Assembly: GCA_021521415.1 (NCBI GenBank)
Contig: JAIQDT010003772.1
Location: forward strand, 62,001 to 126,000
Direction of reading: 5' to 3'
Length of the DNA stretch: 64,000 bases
Source of the DNA: Bidens hawaiensis
Taxonomy: Eukaryota > Streptophyta > Magnoliopsida > Asterales > Asteraceae
Below are positions 10,387-23,027 of this stretch, in pieces; position 1 is the first letter of the stretch, and each line of letters opens with the position of its first letter. The notes under the pieces are model-generated. The model had not been told where the DNA came from, ran no database searches, and worked only from the letters and a program-made list of their open reading frames with translations. The position numbers and the translations under genes are program-made.

Positions 10387-13300
10387 ATGGCTGGTATGTA
10401 TGCATTGGCGTCTCAAAATATGTTGATGCAACAGATGTTGCAACTTGATACCGAGATTGGTTCACATTCTAAATGTCCAAGATTGATGAAATTCAGTGAC
10501 TTCGCCAAATGGGAACCTCGGTTTCGTGCACATTTAGGATCGGTTCATCCTGACTGTTCATATTGTCTGGATGAGGTTTATGTTGCACCAATGATTGGTG
10601 ATAATACTGTTGGGTATACTCCTAAATCTGTCTCTCAATACTCACAAGAAGAGAAGAAAGCTTTAGAAATTGAGATAAAAGCATATTCTACATTGACTAT
10701 GGTTTTACCAGAGAATATTTTTCATCAAGTTGGAAGTATCAAGAGATGTGCATCTTTGTTTCAACATCTGCGTATGAGAAGCATGGGAAACACAGCTGAG
10801 AGTAAGAAAGTGATGCTCAAGTTTCAATTTCGAAACTTTAATTTATTAAAAGGAGAAACAGTTGAAGAAATGACTACCAGATTTAGTCATTTGATTGCTG
10901 AAATGGATAAAATGAGAATGGAAATTTATGAAAGAGATAAAATTGACACTATCAAGAGTGTGCTTCCTAGTTCCTATTCAACATTTCTCATGGTTTTGAA
11001 AGAGAATGATTATTTTCTGAATGAAGATTTGACAGCACTTGAATTCATACAAAAGATCGAAGCAAGAGAATATGATCTTAAGTGTCAAACGTTTTCAAAA
11101 GAAAATCAAGATCCGGCTTTCTATGGTGGAAGTATGCCTCTGAGTTCAAAAATCTCACCTATCACTGCTTTTCTTACTCATGCCGCAAGTGAAAAAGAAT
11201 CTGCTTTATTTAATGATCCAAAAGTTTGTTTCTACTCTGCTGGTAATTCAGGTGGTTCTGGAAGTTCTACTATTACTAATCCATTTGCTACACCTCCTAG
11301 TGTGAATATGAAGGAAGCTGAGCAAAACTTTGCTTTTCTGACGGCATTTATGTCTTCATATGAAAACCTGGTGAGTAGTAAAATTGCTACGAGTGAGTTA
11401 ACAGATGAGGATTATGATCAAATAGATCCGGATGATTTAGAGATCATGGATTTAAAATGGAATATGGCCATGATCGTTTGTAAAGTTAAAAGATTCATGC
11501 AGAGAACTGGAAAAGATCTTCCAGCGTTAAACAAGAAGTTGGGTTTTGACAAATTGAAGGTGAAGTGTTATAATTGTCAAGAATTCGGTCATTTCGCGAA
11601 GGAATGCGACAAACCAAGAAAAGAATACACTGGACCTCGTGGTCAAAGTCAAAATGCTTCTTCACCACGAGGAAGTGATGCTGAAAAGAAACCGTCTACA
11701 TCTACAACACAAGCGATGTTAGCAGATGGAACTGATTGGTCTCAAAGGCTATTGTGCAATGATGTTCAAGCAAATTTAGCTATGTTTGGATTACATGAAG
11801 ATTGTCAAGGTGCTACTGCTAGTGTGATGTCTTCTGATAATGATTCTGGATCTGATTCTGATGATTCTTGCGACAAGTCTTCTGAATCAATGTTTGCTTG
11901 CATGGCTAAGATCAATGAGGTTAGTAATTCTATCTCTTCTACTTCATTTGTTAAAGCATCATGTGTTGACTGTGAATCTAATAACTCTATGTTAGAAGCT
12001 TTGAAAAACCAAAATGATAATCTTATAAGAGAAATTGCTTCTCTTAAGTACACTTATCGACAATCTCTTGAGTCTCAAATGAAATCTCGAGAAAAGATTG
12101 AAGCATTGTCGACAAGTAATCATGATCTCAAAGCCGAGTTATCTGTGAAAATGACCATTAATGACCAAAAGTTTCAGGAAATCTTGAAACATCGTTCTAA
12201 AATAACTGAGCTTGAGAATGAGGTTCTTGAGTTGAAGAACAAGTTGGGTAAATTTCGAAATTCTTCGTTTTTATTGAATGAAATTATTGAAGTTTCTGGA
12301 AAACAAAAAGATTCTAAGAAAGGTATTGGTTTTGTTGAAATTCCACCACCTTTTCATAATGATTATAAAATTAATCCTTTTGCAAGAAAAGAAGAGGATT
12401 TGATTCAAAAGGAATCTGTAATTTCTGAAAAACCAAAAATGGTTAAACCTGAAATTGTCAAACCCCAAGTTGCTCCTCAAAAATCTCATGTCCAAAGCAA
12501 AAAGGTGTTTGTTGAACACAATGACGAGGTCATTATCGAGGATGTGTTTGAACCAGAGATTATACACAAGAATAAGAACATTCCCAGTTCTAATCATATT
12601 CTGTGCGAACCTCACGAATTTGAGGAAGCAGTGTATGGTTCACACAAACCTCAAGAGAAAAAGGAAAATTCAAAGAAAGAGAACTCTATGAAGGCAAAGA
12701 AGTCAGTTAAATCGAAAATTTCTGATGAGGATTTAGTGCATTTAATTAATCCTTCTAGTTCTAAGCCATCTGCTGTTATAGTTTTTAAGTTAAAAGGAAT
12801 GGACACAATGTTCACTGAAAAAGATATTCCAATTAGTATCATTAAGCCTGAGCTAATTGAGAGTGTGTTTTACAATGAAACTTCCAAGGTTCGTGAACTT
12901 GAACGTGTGTATGCTCAAGCGAAAGCATCAGTCTCATCTGATCCATTGACTAAGGCACAACAATTTTTAAAGCAAGCTAAGAAGATTAATTTTGTTAAGT
13001 CAACTGGAACAGATACACTACAAAATTTTTCAAACAGTTCTAATTTAGATTTTTATTTAAACAAGAAATCTGAATTATCTCATGAGTTTGCTAAGAGCAT
13101 GACTAAGAATGCGGGTCATCATAAATCATCTATTCCAATTATTTCTAAACATCATCTTGTGGACATGCGAACGTGTTTCTTATGTGGTCAACAAGGTCAT
13201 GTTGTGAGAAATTGTAATCAACAGAACTTTTAGAATCTTCATCATTTTATCAAGGACAAATCTCAACCAATTCCAGTGGTTAAGGAGATTCTGAAACGAC

Positions 13301-13593
13301 CAATGTCGTATGCTGATGATACTCATATCTTGTTCTCTGATGTGAATCCTCGGAAGGTGTTTCAGATCAATGAGACACACGGTCAAGTGAAACCAAAATT
13401 CATTCCAACTGAACCTTTATGTCAAAACAGGAATTCAAACATTGTTCAGGCAGCTTATTTAAGACGAAAGTCTAAGAAGCCAGTAACTTATTCACAAGTG
13501 GCTGAACAACAATTGAAATCTGTTAATGTTAATGATCAATGAGAAAACCATAAGGTGCCCAAGACTGAGGCCTGGGCTGCCTTTTTGAACTAA
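10387..13593 (+). pseudogene. gag: Copia A gag, long form with two zinc knuckles
   Basis: Gag forms the virus-like particle and packages the RNA. The frame from ATG 10387 gives 948 residues to TAG at 13231. The same frame then continues through a TGA at 13540 to TAA at 13591, a total of 1,068 codons. Element B reads through both of these inner stops and ends with the same AWAAFLN, so both stops in A are lesions. Residues about 35-250 resemble the copia gag polypeptide domain (FAKWEPRF, KFQFRNFNLLKGETVEEM). A zinc knuckle CYNCQEFGHFAKEC lies at 394-407, and a serine/aspartate-rich acidic stretch near 480-505. A coiled coil follows at about 535-625, and a second knuckle CFLCGQQGHVVRNC at 930-943. 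The length is far above ordinary copia gag and fits SIRE-type elements. Confidence 0.88.
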
Positions 13594-13649
13594 TCACTTT
13601 TGTTTATGTGTAGGGTTAATCCAAGACCATTTCTGGTGAAAACTGGATC
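13594..13649 (+). promoter_or_regulatory. Gag-pol junction with acceptor-like site (A)
   Basis: Gag ends at TAA 13593, and pol is open in another frame shortly after. The gap contains CACTTTTGTTTATGTGTAG ending at 13613, the form of a plant 3' splice site. In element B the pol frame opens on the base after the equivalent AG, because that TAG is a stop in the pol frame. Here a further in-frame TAA just after the AG interrupts pol. Splicing is inferred, not shown. Confidence 0.4.
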
Positions 13650-15350
13650 ATGGATAGCGGATGTTCTCGTCATATCACCGGAAATCTCGACCTATTAACC
13701 AACGTAAGAAATATTCAAGGTGGTTATGTAGCGTTTGCTGGGAATTCTGGAGGCATGATCACACAAGAGGGTGATGTTTCAAAAGGTCATATTACATTTG
13801 AAAAACTAAATTATTGTGACAAGGTTGATCATAACTTATTGAGTGTATCGCAGATTTGTGATAAAAAGTACACTACAATATTTACTGACAAAGAGTGTCT
13901 TATCTTGAAACCGGGTTATGTGATTCCCGAGGACATGGTTATCATGCGATCACCACGATCAAATGATATTTATGTCTTAAACATGAGTTCTAAGATATCA
14001 ACATCAATCGAAACATGTTTTGTCTCGAAAGCAACCGAGAAAGACTCGATTCTATGGCATCGTAGAATGGGTCACATTCATGTTAGAAAGATGAATTATT
14101 TAATTGCAAACGACTTAGTTGAGGGTGTCTCACTAAAGAACTTTAAGTTATCTGATCACTGTGTTGCATGCAAAAAGGGCAAGCAGAAGAAGAAGACACA
14201 TCCATCTAAGTTATTGAATTCCATTAATACTCCTCTTGAACGACTTCATATGGATTTGTTTGGTCCAGTGAATCGTGCGAATATTTCTGGAGACTGGTAT
14301 TGTCTTGTCGTGACAGATGATTATTCAAGATATTCATGGGTGTTATTTATGAGTTCAAAAGATCAAACACCTGTTTTGGTACAAAACCTTATTACTAAGA
14401 TCGAATCACTGTACAAACAAAAGGTGAGGAGAATCCGGTGTGATAATGGTACTGAATTCAAAAACACTATTTTGGATTTCTTTTGTATTCAAAAGGGAAT
14501 TCACCGAGAATATAGTGCACCTTATGTACCTCAACAAAACGGTGTTGCTGAAAGGAAAAATAGAACTCTGATTGAAGTTGCACGTACAATGCTTGCTGAA
14601 TCAAAGCTTCCTATTCAATTTTGGAATGAAGCAGTAAACACAGCTTGTTATACACTTAATCAGGTTCTAACTGTAAAGCGACTCAAGAAGACAAGCTATG
14701 AAATATTGAATAACAGAAAACCTAATTTAAAGTACCTGGAACCATTTGGGTGTCCGTGTACAATGTTGAAGAAGGATTCAGGTAAATTTGATGAAAGGGG
14801 TATCGAAGGTTATTTCTTGGGATATGCGTCTCCAAAGAAAAGAGTATTTTAATTTTACATCTGGCTGTGTTGAAGAATGGTACCATGTGGACTGTCAAAA
14901 GTACACAACTCCTCCTTAAGGGAAACGTCTAGACTGGATATTTGACTACGATAGTCTATTTAATTCGTTTACTCCATCGACTGATCACATCGATGAAGAT
15001 CTGGTTAGAGCTTACTTTGAATAACACTTGAACATTCCAAGCTCTTCAAATACTAATGCAGATGAAGTTCAACCCGATGCTACAACTGAAGATTCTCAAG
15101 TTGTTCCTCCAGTTGTTATTGATAGTGCCTCTACCTCTTCCGATGATGATCAAGCTGAGATTCAAGTTATCGATCTTGATTATGATAATGTCTCATCTCC
15201 CGGGTTGGGTGAACATTACACTAATTTATTTGATAATGTTGTTGTTCCTAAAAATCCTACTCTTCGGATTCATGGATATCATCCACAGGACAATATCATT
15301 GGAGAACTTGATGTGGGCGTCCGTACACGTCATTAAGTTGCTTCGTCAAG
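13614..15350 (+). pseudogene. pol: Copia A pol part 1: protease and integrase
   Basis: The protease active site is seen as MDSGCSRHITG from 13650. The GAG-pre-integrase zinc motif follows (WHRRMGHIHV, then CVACKKGK). The integrase core keeps all three catalytic acids, counted from 13650: D202 (MDLFGP), D265 (RCDNGTEF) and E301 (NGVAERKN), with the D,D35E spacing. The frame breaks at about 14850 in a T run (one extra base). It resumes one frame over, then meets stops near 14920, 15022 and 15334, so the integrase C-terminus and the acidic linker to RT (15028-15336) are broken. In copia order, integrase precedes RT. Confidence 0.88.
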
Positions 15351-15363
15351 CGACAATAACGTA

Positions 15364-16983
15364 TTGCGTGCTTACACTAATTTATACTCTTCGGGAATTG
15401 TGAATATTGCTAAATTCAATTGCTTTCTATCTCAAGTTGAGCCAACGACAGCTCGTATGGCACTTGAAGATCCTTCTTGGGTAGAAGCTATGCAAGAGGA
15501 ATTACAGCAGTTTGCACGATTGGGTGTTTGGGATTTAATAGACAAACCTGCTATAGTCAAGAAAGCTATTCCGACTAAGTGGGTATTTAATTGTAAAAAG
15601 GATGATCGAGGGGTGATTGTCAGAAACAAAGCACGTCTAGTGGTGCAAGGTTTTCATCAGCAAGAGGGTATTGATTATACTGAGGTATATGCTCTAGTTG
15701 CAAGATTATAGTCAATTCGAATCTTTCTGGCTTATGCTGCTTACAAGAATATCAAGGTTTATCAAATGGATGTCAAAAGTGCTTTTCTCAATGGTGAACT
15801 ACTTGAGGAAGTGTTTATTCAACAACCACTTGGTTTTGAAGATCCTGATTATCCTGACCGTGTTTACCGTTTAAACAAGGCCCTGTATGGTTTACATCAA
15901 GCCCCGAGAGCTTGGTATGGCACACTCGCCGACCATCTGATGGATAATGACTTCAAACGAGGAACTATTGACTGCACTTTATTTTATAAAACTGTTGGTG
16001 ATGATCTTCTTCTAGTCCAGATTTATGTTATGATATTATATTTGGGTCTACAAACGACACTTTATGTAAGGAGTTCGAGAAGTCCATGCAAACAAAGTTC
16101 GAGATGAGCTCGATGGGAGAGATGAATTTCTTTTTAGGGCTGCAGGTTCATCAATCTGATAAGGGAATCTTCATTCATCAGACTAAGTATGTGAACGACG
16201 TCTTGAGCCGATTCAAGATAACTGCCGGAAAAATCCCTTCAACTCCTCTTCCAGTGGGTCACAATTTATCAGCGGATGAATTGGAGGATACCGTTGATCC
16301 GACCCTTTATCGTGCTATGATTGGTTCTCTAATGTATTTAACTGCTTCTCGACCCGACATAATGTTTGCTGTTTGTGTGTGTGCTAGGTACCAAGCTAGT
16401 CCCCGAGTGACTCACCTGGCAGCGGTCAAGCGTATTTTGCAATATCTACGGGGAAATCCTGACATCGGGTTATGGTCCCCCAAAGATAATTCTTTCGATT
16501 TTACCGCCTACTCAGATTCAGATTATGGAGGATGCAAGATCAACTTCAAATCAACGACTGCAGGATGTCAATTTTTAGGAAACCGGCTTGTTTCCTGGCA
16601 GTGTAAGAAGCAGACAACGGTCTCTACTTCAACCGTCGAAGCTGAATATGTTGCAGGCTCGAGTAGCTGTTCCCAGGTTCTGTGGATACAACAACATCTT
16701 CGCGACTACGGTTTGAAGTTTCTTACTACTCCCATCCTGATTGATAATTCTGCTGCTATAAGTATCACCAAGAATCCGGTACAACATTCTAAAACGAAAC
16801 ATATCGAGATTCGATATCATTTTATACGGGATTGCTATGAAAAGAAATTAATTGATCTTGAGAAAGTACACACTGATTTTTAAAAAGCCGATCTATTTAC
16901 CAAAGCGTTTGATAAAACACGTTTTACTTTTTTGCTTGGTTTAAATGGATTGAAGACCCTTGCTGAGATCCTACAATTAGGAT
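15364..16983 (+). pseudogene. pol: Copia A pol part 2: reverse transcriptase and RNase H
   Basis: RT is clear from [42 protein letters not shown] and [11 protein letters not shown]. It has a TAG at 15709 and a one-base deletion near 16029. That deletion falls inside the catalytic Y-V-D-D motif: QIYV is followed by a frame change exactly where the first Asp codon should start. The downstream half (16086-16883) is in the new frame, with FFLGLQV, LMYLTASRPDI and RNase H motifs (AYSDSDYGG, TVEAEYVA). A TAA at 16881 cuts off KADLFTKAFDKTR, which continues to TAA near 16982. The copy cannot make functional RT. Confidence 0.9.
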
Positions 16984-18655
16984 AATTAACTTTTAATTGC
17001 TTTATAGATTTAGTCTTATTTTTTTATGTTTTAGAGGGTGAAAAGTATAGAAAATACAAAAAGAATGTGCTTTCGTTTGTATAGATAAAATCCAAAAACA
17101 TTAAAAATTTTCAAAAATTCAAAAATATTGTGATTTCTGTTGTGTAATGCTTTCTTTTTAAATATCTAGAAAAACCAAAAACATTTTAAAATTTTGAAAA
17201 ACCAAAAAGAATGTGTTTTATGTTTTGTACAGAAAAATCTGAAAAACCAAAAATGTTGTGTTTTAAAGTTTGTATAGAGAAAAACCAAAAAGATTTTTAG
17301 ATTATTTTGTTGCTGAAAATTATGTCGGTTATTTAAGTTTGTGAAACATGCCTGCATGTCTTGGTCCTATGATTCACTTGTGGATTGAAGGATAGCCATT
17401 TATTTATTAACTTAAGTTAACTGGGGCGATTAAATTTATCTTTATTTTGTTTTTATGCTCCTCAAAATATTGAGTTTTTGAAGCAAAAAGAGAAAATGAT
17501 AGTACATTGATTATTTTGACCCCAAGTTCAGCAAAAAGTAAGCTTAAAAGACTGTGTGCTTAATTGCATTGGTGCATTGGTAGGTATTAAAACAACCCAG
17601 TAGAGTAAAGTATGTGATATAAACATAAAGAAAAGCCAAATTAAAAGGGGTGTTAGTCTCTAGCAAAAGTCTTGGTGAGGATGGCAGAAATGTAATAACC
17701 AGTCATACTCAAGCCTTATATTTGTTGATCACCCAAAAATAAAATAAAGCAAATAACAAGCGTTAAGATTATGGACATTGTGAGTCTTTATGCGGTTTAA
17801 CCATCTGGGTATTCATATGCATGAATATTTCACTCGCTTTCTAGAGCAAACCCAAAGTCATTAAACTTGATCACTGCTGTACCTCGTACAATTTACATTA
17901 CTGACTTGATCAAAATCCGCTGTTAGTCATACAAATTGTTCCTCCCTTGCATGCGTCTTAATACCATTAAGAAACGGACCCCATGGGATACAATGTATGT
18001 AAGCCAACAGATGGACTCGTGCATACTTACTCACAGTAAAAGAAACTTGATGCATTGCTCAAAATTTCTCAATTGGTATCAAAAGTTTTGATCAACAATA
18101 TAATGGTTTAAGTCAAGTTGGGGTGATTTGGCAAAAATCAAACTACGCTTGAACCAAGATTAGAGGCTGATAATTTCTGATGTTATGTGCTCTAATTGAA
18201 CTATTTAATCATATCACAAAAATACTTGAATGTGTGTTATTAGATTTATGTGGACAACAATACCAATGACCGACTTATCGCCAGTCATAATATCGCTGAA
18301 ATATAAAACTGTGATGGAAGAGCAATTTGGTCAATATGATTCTCTGCTCAAACAAGACAAAATTACAAAAATATGTACTGCTTTTGATAAAATTTTTGAA
18401 AAATACAAAAAGATTGTCTATTTTTAATAGTTCGGATATTTTTCTGTAAATACATTCTTTAATTTTTACAAAATACCAAAAATATTTTCGTTTTCTTTAT
18501 ACTAAAATTTTTAAATAATTTTTAAGTTAAGTTTCGGTAATCGGAAACAATTTTAACGTATTAGGTTGTCGGGATATAAGGATTTCTCGATAATTTAACT
18601 TATTGATTTATTTCATTAATTTATTCATTTATTTATTTAATTTAAAATTAAATAA
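16984..18655 (+). other. Copia A spacer between pol and extra ORF
   Basis: This is about 1.7 kb without a gene. At 17050-17330 a loose repeat of AAAAACCAAAAA and TGTGTTTT blocks recurs about four times. The segment 17400-17600 (GGGGCGATT, then CTGTGTGCTTAA about 130 bp later) has an inverted counterpart inside element C at about 46790-46935. Confidence 0.6.
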
Positions 18656-18659
18656 AAAG

Positions 18660-18966
18660 GGTTTAATTCGCTAAAATCCATTCGTTATTGATGGATAACG
18701 AACTAGGTGATTCCTTAGCGAACTAGCATCTGGTTCGCTAACCTAATTCGCTTCCGCACTCTGTAACGAATCATCCCTTCGTTATACATATTTAACGAAT
18801 CATGACACGAATCGTGTCTTGATTCGCTATCTTTATTTTAACGAATCACATTGTGATTCGCTAACATAAGGTAACGAATTGAGTTAGCGAATGGACTAAT
18901 TCGCTAACCTTTAAGTTAAACGAATCGTCTGATTCGTGCAAGCTGTACCTAGGGTTTCGTGTTTCG
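18660..18966 (+). repeat. TTCGTTA/TTCGCTA motif field upstream of internal promoter
   Basis: More than a dozen TTCGTTA, TTCGCTA and TAACGAA/TAGCGAA motifs in both orientations fill this stretch and stop just before a TATA box. The arrangement copies that of the LTR U3, where the same motifs precede the LTR TATA box. Confidence 0.75.
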
Positions 18967-18967
18967 C

Positions 18968-19100
18968 TATATAAGACAAGATAACGAATAGGATTCCACT
19001 GTTCGTCTTCTTTTTTCATATTTCAGAAACTGTTCAAATTCTCTCTGATATTTTCGATCTTTGTGTTTGAACATTTCAAAGATTAATTTGAGTGTCTAAG
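18968..19100 (+). promoter_or_regulatory. Internal promoter and leader of the A extra ORF
   Basis: TATATAAG at 18968 is followed by a CT-rich leader containing TTCAGAAA, then ATTCTCTCT. The LTR leader holds the same pair in the same order. It ends at a strong donor-like site, CTAAG|GTATAC (19100/19101). TATA to donor is 132 bp, against 131 bp in element C. I infer an LTR-derived internal promoter that drives the downstream ORF. Confidence 0.5.
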
Positions 19101-19959
19101 GTATACATGTGTTTGGCGATAGCATTTTCGTCAAAAACGACATTGATTTAACTGTTAAATTATGATATTTCAGGGGTTTAAGGGTTTTGAACTTTTGAAA
19201 TTCATTTGTGTATAATTTATGTTATTAATTGTCTGATTTTGATATTATTTTGATCGGAATCACTTTCCGATACCCTTGGTGGAATCTAATCATCTTTTGA
19301 TTATTGTTTGCTGGGTTAATTATGATTGTGTGTTCTTGATGATTACTGTTGGTTCGTTGATCATTAGTACACTTAGGTAATGAGTCTCAATCTCATTCAC
19401 CTACATTTACCAATATGTTTCCGAGCTCAACGAGTTGATTATCGTGTTGGTTCAACGATGGTTATGGCCGAATTGAATCTGGGTTACGATGTTGACTATT
19501 ATTGTTCTTGATAATTTTGACCTTGACTTTGTGAAGTCAAAGAAAAAGTCATAATTTTGACCATTCGTTAGTCTTAGCGAATTGAAACTGTTTCGTGTCC
19601 AATTCGTTAAGATTTCACACGAACTAGCTTAGCGAATAAGACGTCACACGAATCAGAGTTTGATTCGTTTAAAATATAACGAACTAGAGTTTAGTTCGTT
19701 AATTTAATTAGTGATTCGCTAAGTCCAGTTCGTTAAGTTATTTACTTGATAGCGAATTGCCTAATTCGTTATCTATTGTATAACGAATCAGTGTGATTGT
19801 TTAACGAATGACATTAAAAAAAATAAAATAAAATATAAAAAAAATAAATTAATTTCTTAATTAAGGGATTTAAAAAAAAAAATTCTAATACGCGTAACTA
19901 CATTTATCTTTTGAATTTATATGGTGATATCTATTCTCATATACGTTTTATCTATACAG
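19101..19959 (+). other. Candidate intron before the A extra ORF
   Basis: The stretch starts GTATACATG and ends in TTTTATCTATACAG, seven bases before the ORF ATG. It is 859 bp, AT-rich and without an ORF, and holds a second TTCGTTA field (19565-19810). Element C has the same layout with a 542-bp interval. Only RNA evidence could prove splicing. Confidence 0.45.
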
Positions 19960-19965
19960 TACATC

Positions 19966-22900
19966 ATGGCTGATCAAGAACAACAAATTCAACCGTCACA
20001 AGGACAATGACCACAACAAGCTCAACAGGCTGAAATGGTCTTATTACCGTTCGATAAGAAGCACAACATCTGTGCTTATGTCGATCATGATGTGGCTGAT
20101 TTAAGGACGTTCGGAGCGATGTTGAATTTCTTACGCCGTTCGAAGATACATTATGCAATCACTGCTAAACCTAAGGTGTATCTTCGTATAATCAGGCAGT
20201 TCTGGAACACAGCGATATATGTTGAGGAAAGTAATTGGGTTAAAGCTACAATTAACCAACTTCCGATCACGATTGATGTAGAGGTCATTCGTCGGGTACT
20301 TCAGTTTGACGACAGTGACGATTACCCAAGTGAATTTGACAGGACGCTGGTTCGGGGTCTATTCACAAGATTAAATTATGGGGGTGATATTCGTCGGTCC
20401 ATGTTGAACAAGAATGGTTTATGCCCACCTTACAAGTATTTGCTGCATGTCTTGCTTCATTGCTTGAGTGGACGCCGCGGTGGTTTCGATGAATGTAGAC
20501 TGAGCTTACAATCGGCATTTGTTGCTTTAATCCTGAACAAGCCATTCAACTATTCAGAACTAATCTTTGATCATTTGAAAGAGCAAGTTCAGCAAACTCT
20601 ACCGACAAAGAAGTTCTTGATGTATCCACTCTTTCTACAATTAATTATTCAAGATTTGATACCGGATTTGGTGATTGATCGATCGTTGGTGAACAACGTT
20701 CTTGATATGGAACATATGAAAGCTGAAACGGTGCATCGGATGTTGATTTATCGGAAGGATAAGCCGCAGGACAAAAGGATGATTGGTCATATAATCAACC
20801 CTGATTATGTATGTCCTCCTAATGAGCGCTGGATCCATGATGATTCGGATTCTGAGCGTGAAGGGGGAGACGGTGGGAACAATGATGAAGAAGATGATGA
20901 TGATAACAATGGTGATGGTGATGCTAGAGCTGGTGAGCGAGCTTTGAAAGAACAACAAGATGCAGTTGATGCTGCTCTAGCTGCCACCATGAAAGCTCAG
21001 CAAGAACGAAAACGAAAAGGCAAGGCTGTAGCTACTGATGAGCCACCTAAGAAGCCCCGTGTATCCTCTGGGGCTGGTGTAATTATTGGATCACCACCAC
21101 CTCATCAATCAACTACTCAAAGCTCGGCGGTGCCGCTAACTACTAGCACCCCGATGCTCACATTAACAACGACGATGGTGTCACATGAGAGGCTAGGCTT
21201 AATTCCTCAAACGGCGTTGACCGAGATGCCGAGGCCTCCGGCTGTGCTGTCAACTGTTTCCTCCACCACTACAATGGGACCTCCGCCTCTTCCAATAACT
21301 AAATTTCCTCCATCTCTGCCTAGTGATGTCTCTTTCATGAAAATCACTCGGCCTCAGGGTCCTATTCAACCAGTTCATCCATCTGTATACAATTTGTCAC
21401 CTGGACGTCAAACAGAAATACTGCTTAATCTGTTACACTAATATGAAAACCAAATGGCAGCTGACCGACTCAATCAAGAACGACTCATGGAGAATCAAAG
21501 AAAAATGATGAGTTACATTTCGTTTTGTCAGAAGGAGACCAAGTCGCTGCGTGCGATTGTTGAGTCTCAGGGGGTGAAATTAAAAGAACAAGATGAGTTA
21601 ATTTTACAATTAACTTGTAAATGATGCCCTCAAGAAACTCAAAAATGATGATGATGATCCTGACGAGTCTGATGCAGAAGGTGAGCCTAAACAATCACAT
21701 GGTTCATCCTCTGGTGCTGGTGTGAGTGGCGCTGATGATTCAGACAAACAGATAATTTCATTTCAAGATCCAACAGCGGCCAAGCCAATAGAGATGATTG
21801 AGGCTAACACGGTAATACTTATTGATGAATTGGGGATAGTTAGAAGTATGGTGAACAGAGATGAGATACAGATTGATGAGTTTGTGGTTAGATCTTTGAC
21901 AAGGGAGCAGATCTCGATTCTACTTGGGCTGAATGACGATCAGCTGACTACATTAGAGACTGAGCCCGATGTCGAAGTGATCAATGAGGAAGAAATAGAA
22001 GATGATCCGTTATTTATGAATACGGACTTTATTTATGAGACCGAAGAGATTGAAATGGAGGATGTTACTGCTGATGAGTACCCGGACTTGTATCAACACG
22101 CAAATGTTGATCAAGGTGCTCCGGTATTTCATGAAGACGTAATTAAAGAAACTGAGGACGATTTGAAGAAGATTGTGCAGCGACCGGTTCCTTCACTCAA
22201 AGAAGTGACTGATGATGATATTGAAAGATGGTTCAAACGCCAGAAAGTGGGTAAGATCATCAGTGCTTTTCGGTATGTAGATAAAGAAAGAAAGGATACT
22301 GCTGCTGCTTGGATTGAGGCAAATCAAATGACTACCTTCAAGACAGTTTCTAAGGTACATGGTGACATTGTCTCCTGGCTCTATGATTCAGACCTGAAGG
22401 TATGTATTGTGAAATGGGAAAAAGGTGTGCAATATTACGAGAGGATAATGGATGTGTTAACATTATCGCGTTGGGATGTACGCACCCTCGCGAGACGTCC
22501 ATTTATCAATCGTGGGGGCAACCGAACTGTTGAGTGGTTTCATCAACACTTACTGTTCGAGGTCAATCATGGCTTCAAGTTCTTCAAGCCCCAGGTCCCA
22601 AGACGTAAACATACTGATGAGATTGATCCGAGGACTGGCTGGAAGAAACTTGTTTTGAATGTGAAGCCACCAAAGACAACGAAAAGTGTTCCTGTGAAGA
22701 CAATGCCGCAAGATATTTATCTGTCTTTCAACCGTTGGTACTACAACAATCGTACTGGCGAGGCCGTTATTGTTCATGGTCGAGGACTACAGACTGAGCT
22801 CATCAAGATTATCGATCCGATGTGGTTGGTTAATTTATCAGAGAAAGACAATGACGTGCTACACAGGAAGCAAATTTTGTTTGAACGCCAAGAAGATTAC

Positions 22901-22993
22901 CACCTGGCTATGCAATTCCAACGTGTTGTTCGTGTATGCCATGAGCACGGGATTCATAGTTGCAGATATTGGCAGACAAAGCGTTTCAAATAA
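19966..22993 (+). pseudogene. Copia A extra ORF (aORF) downstream of pol
   Basis: Function is unknown. The frame from ATG 19966 has a TGA at 20008, is then open 20011-21438, has a TAA at 21439 and a 2-bp deletion near 21622, and is open again 21722-22993; about 1,009 codons in all. Element B is intact at the last two of these sites. The N-terminal domain (about residues 40-250; FWNTA, IRRVLQF, SGRRGG, LQSAFVAL, FLMYPLFLQLI) is shared with B and C. Next come an acidic stretch, a basic cluster (RKRKGKA..PPKKPR, NLS-like), a Pro/Thr-rich linker and a coiled coil. The C-terminal domain (about 720-1009; SWLYDSDLKVCIVKWEKGVQ, WYYNNRTGEAVI, DPMWLVNL) is also shared. I see no signal peptide or membrane segment, so the position is env-like but the protein is not envelope-like. 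Confidence 0.8.
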
Positions 22994-23013
22994 GTTAAAG
23001 ACAAAGAGCTCAA

Positions 23014-23027
23014 GACGAGGGGGTGTC
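23014..23027 (+). promoter_or_regulatory. Copia A polypurine tract
   Basis: GACGAGGGGGTGTC abuts the 3' LTR head and lies 21 bp after the extra ORF stop. It primes plus-strand DNA synthesis in LTR elements. Confidence 0.75.

Noticed and set aside
12271..12615. 114-codon minus-strand frame inside copia A gag, and other antisense frames over gag and pol
   Set aside because: They are shadows of the sense coding regions, with no start context or similarity.
19966..22993. Extra ORF as a retroviral-type envelope gene
   Set aside because: Position fits, but there is no signal peptide, transmembrane segment or cleavage-site pattern. The basic cluster and coiled coil point elsewhere.
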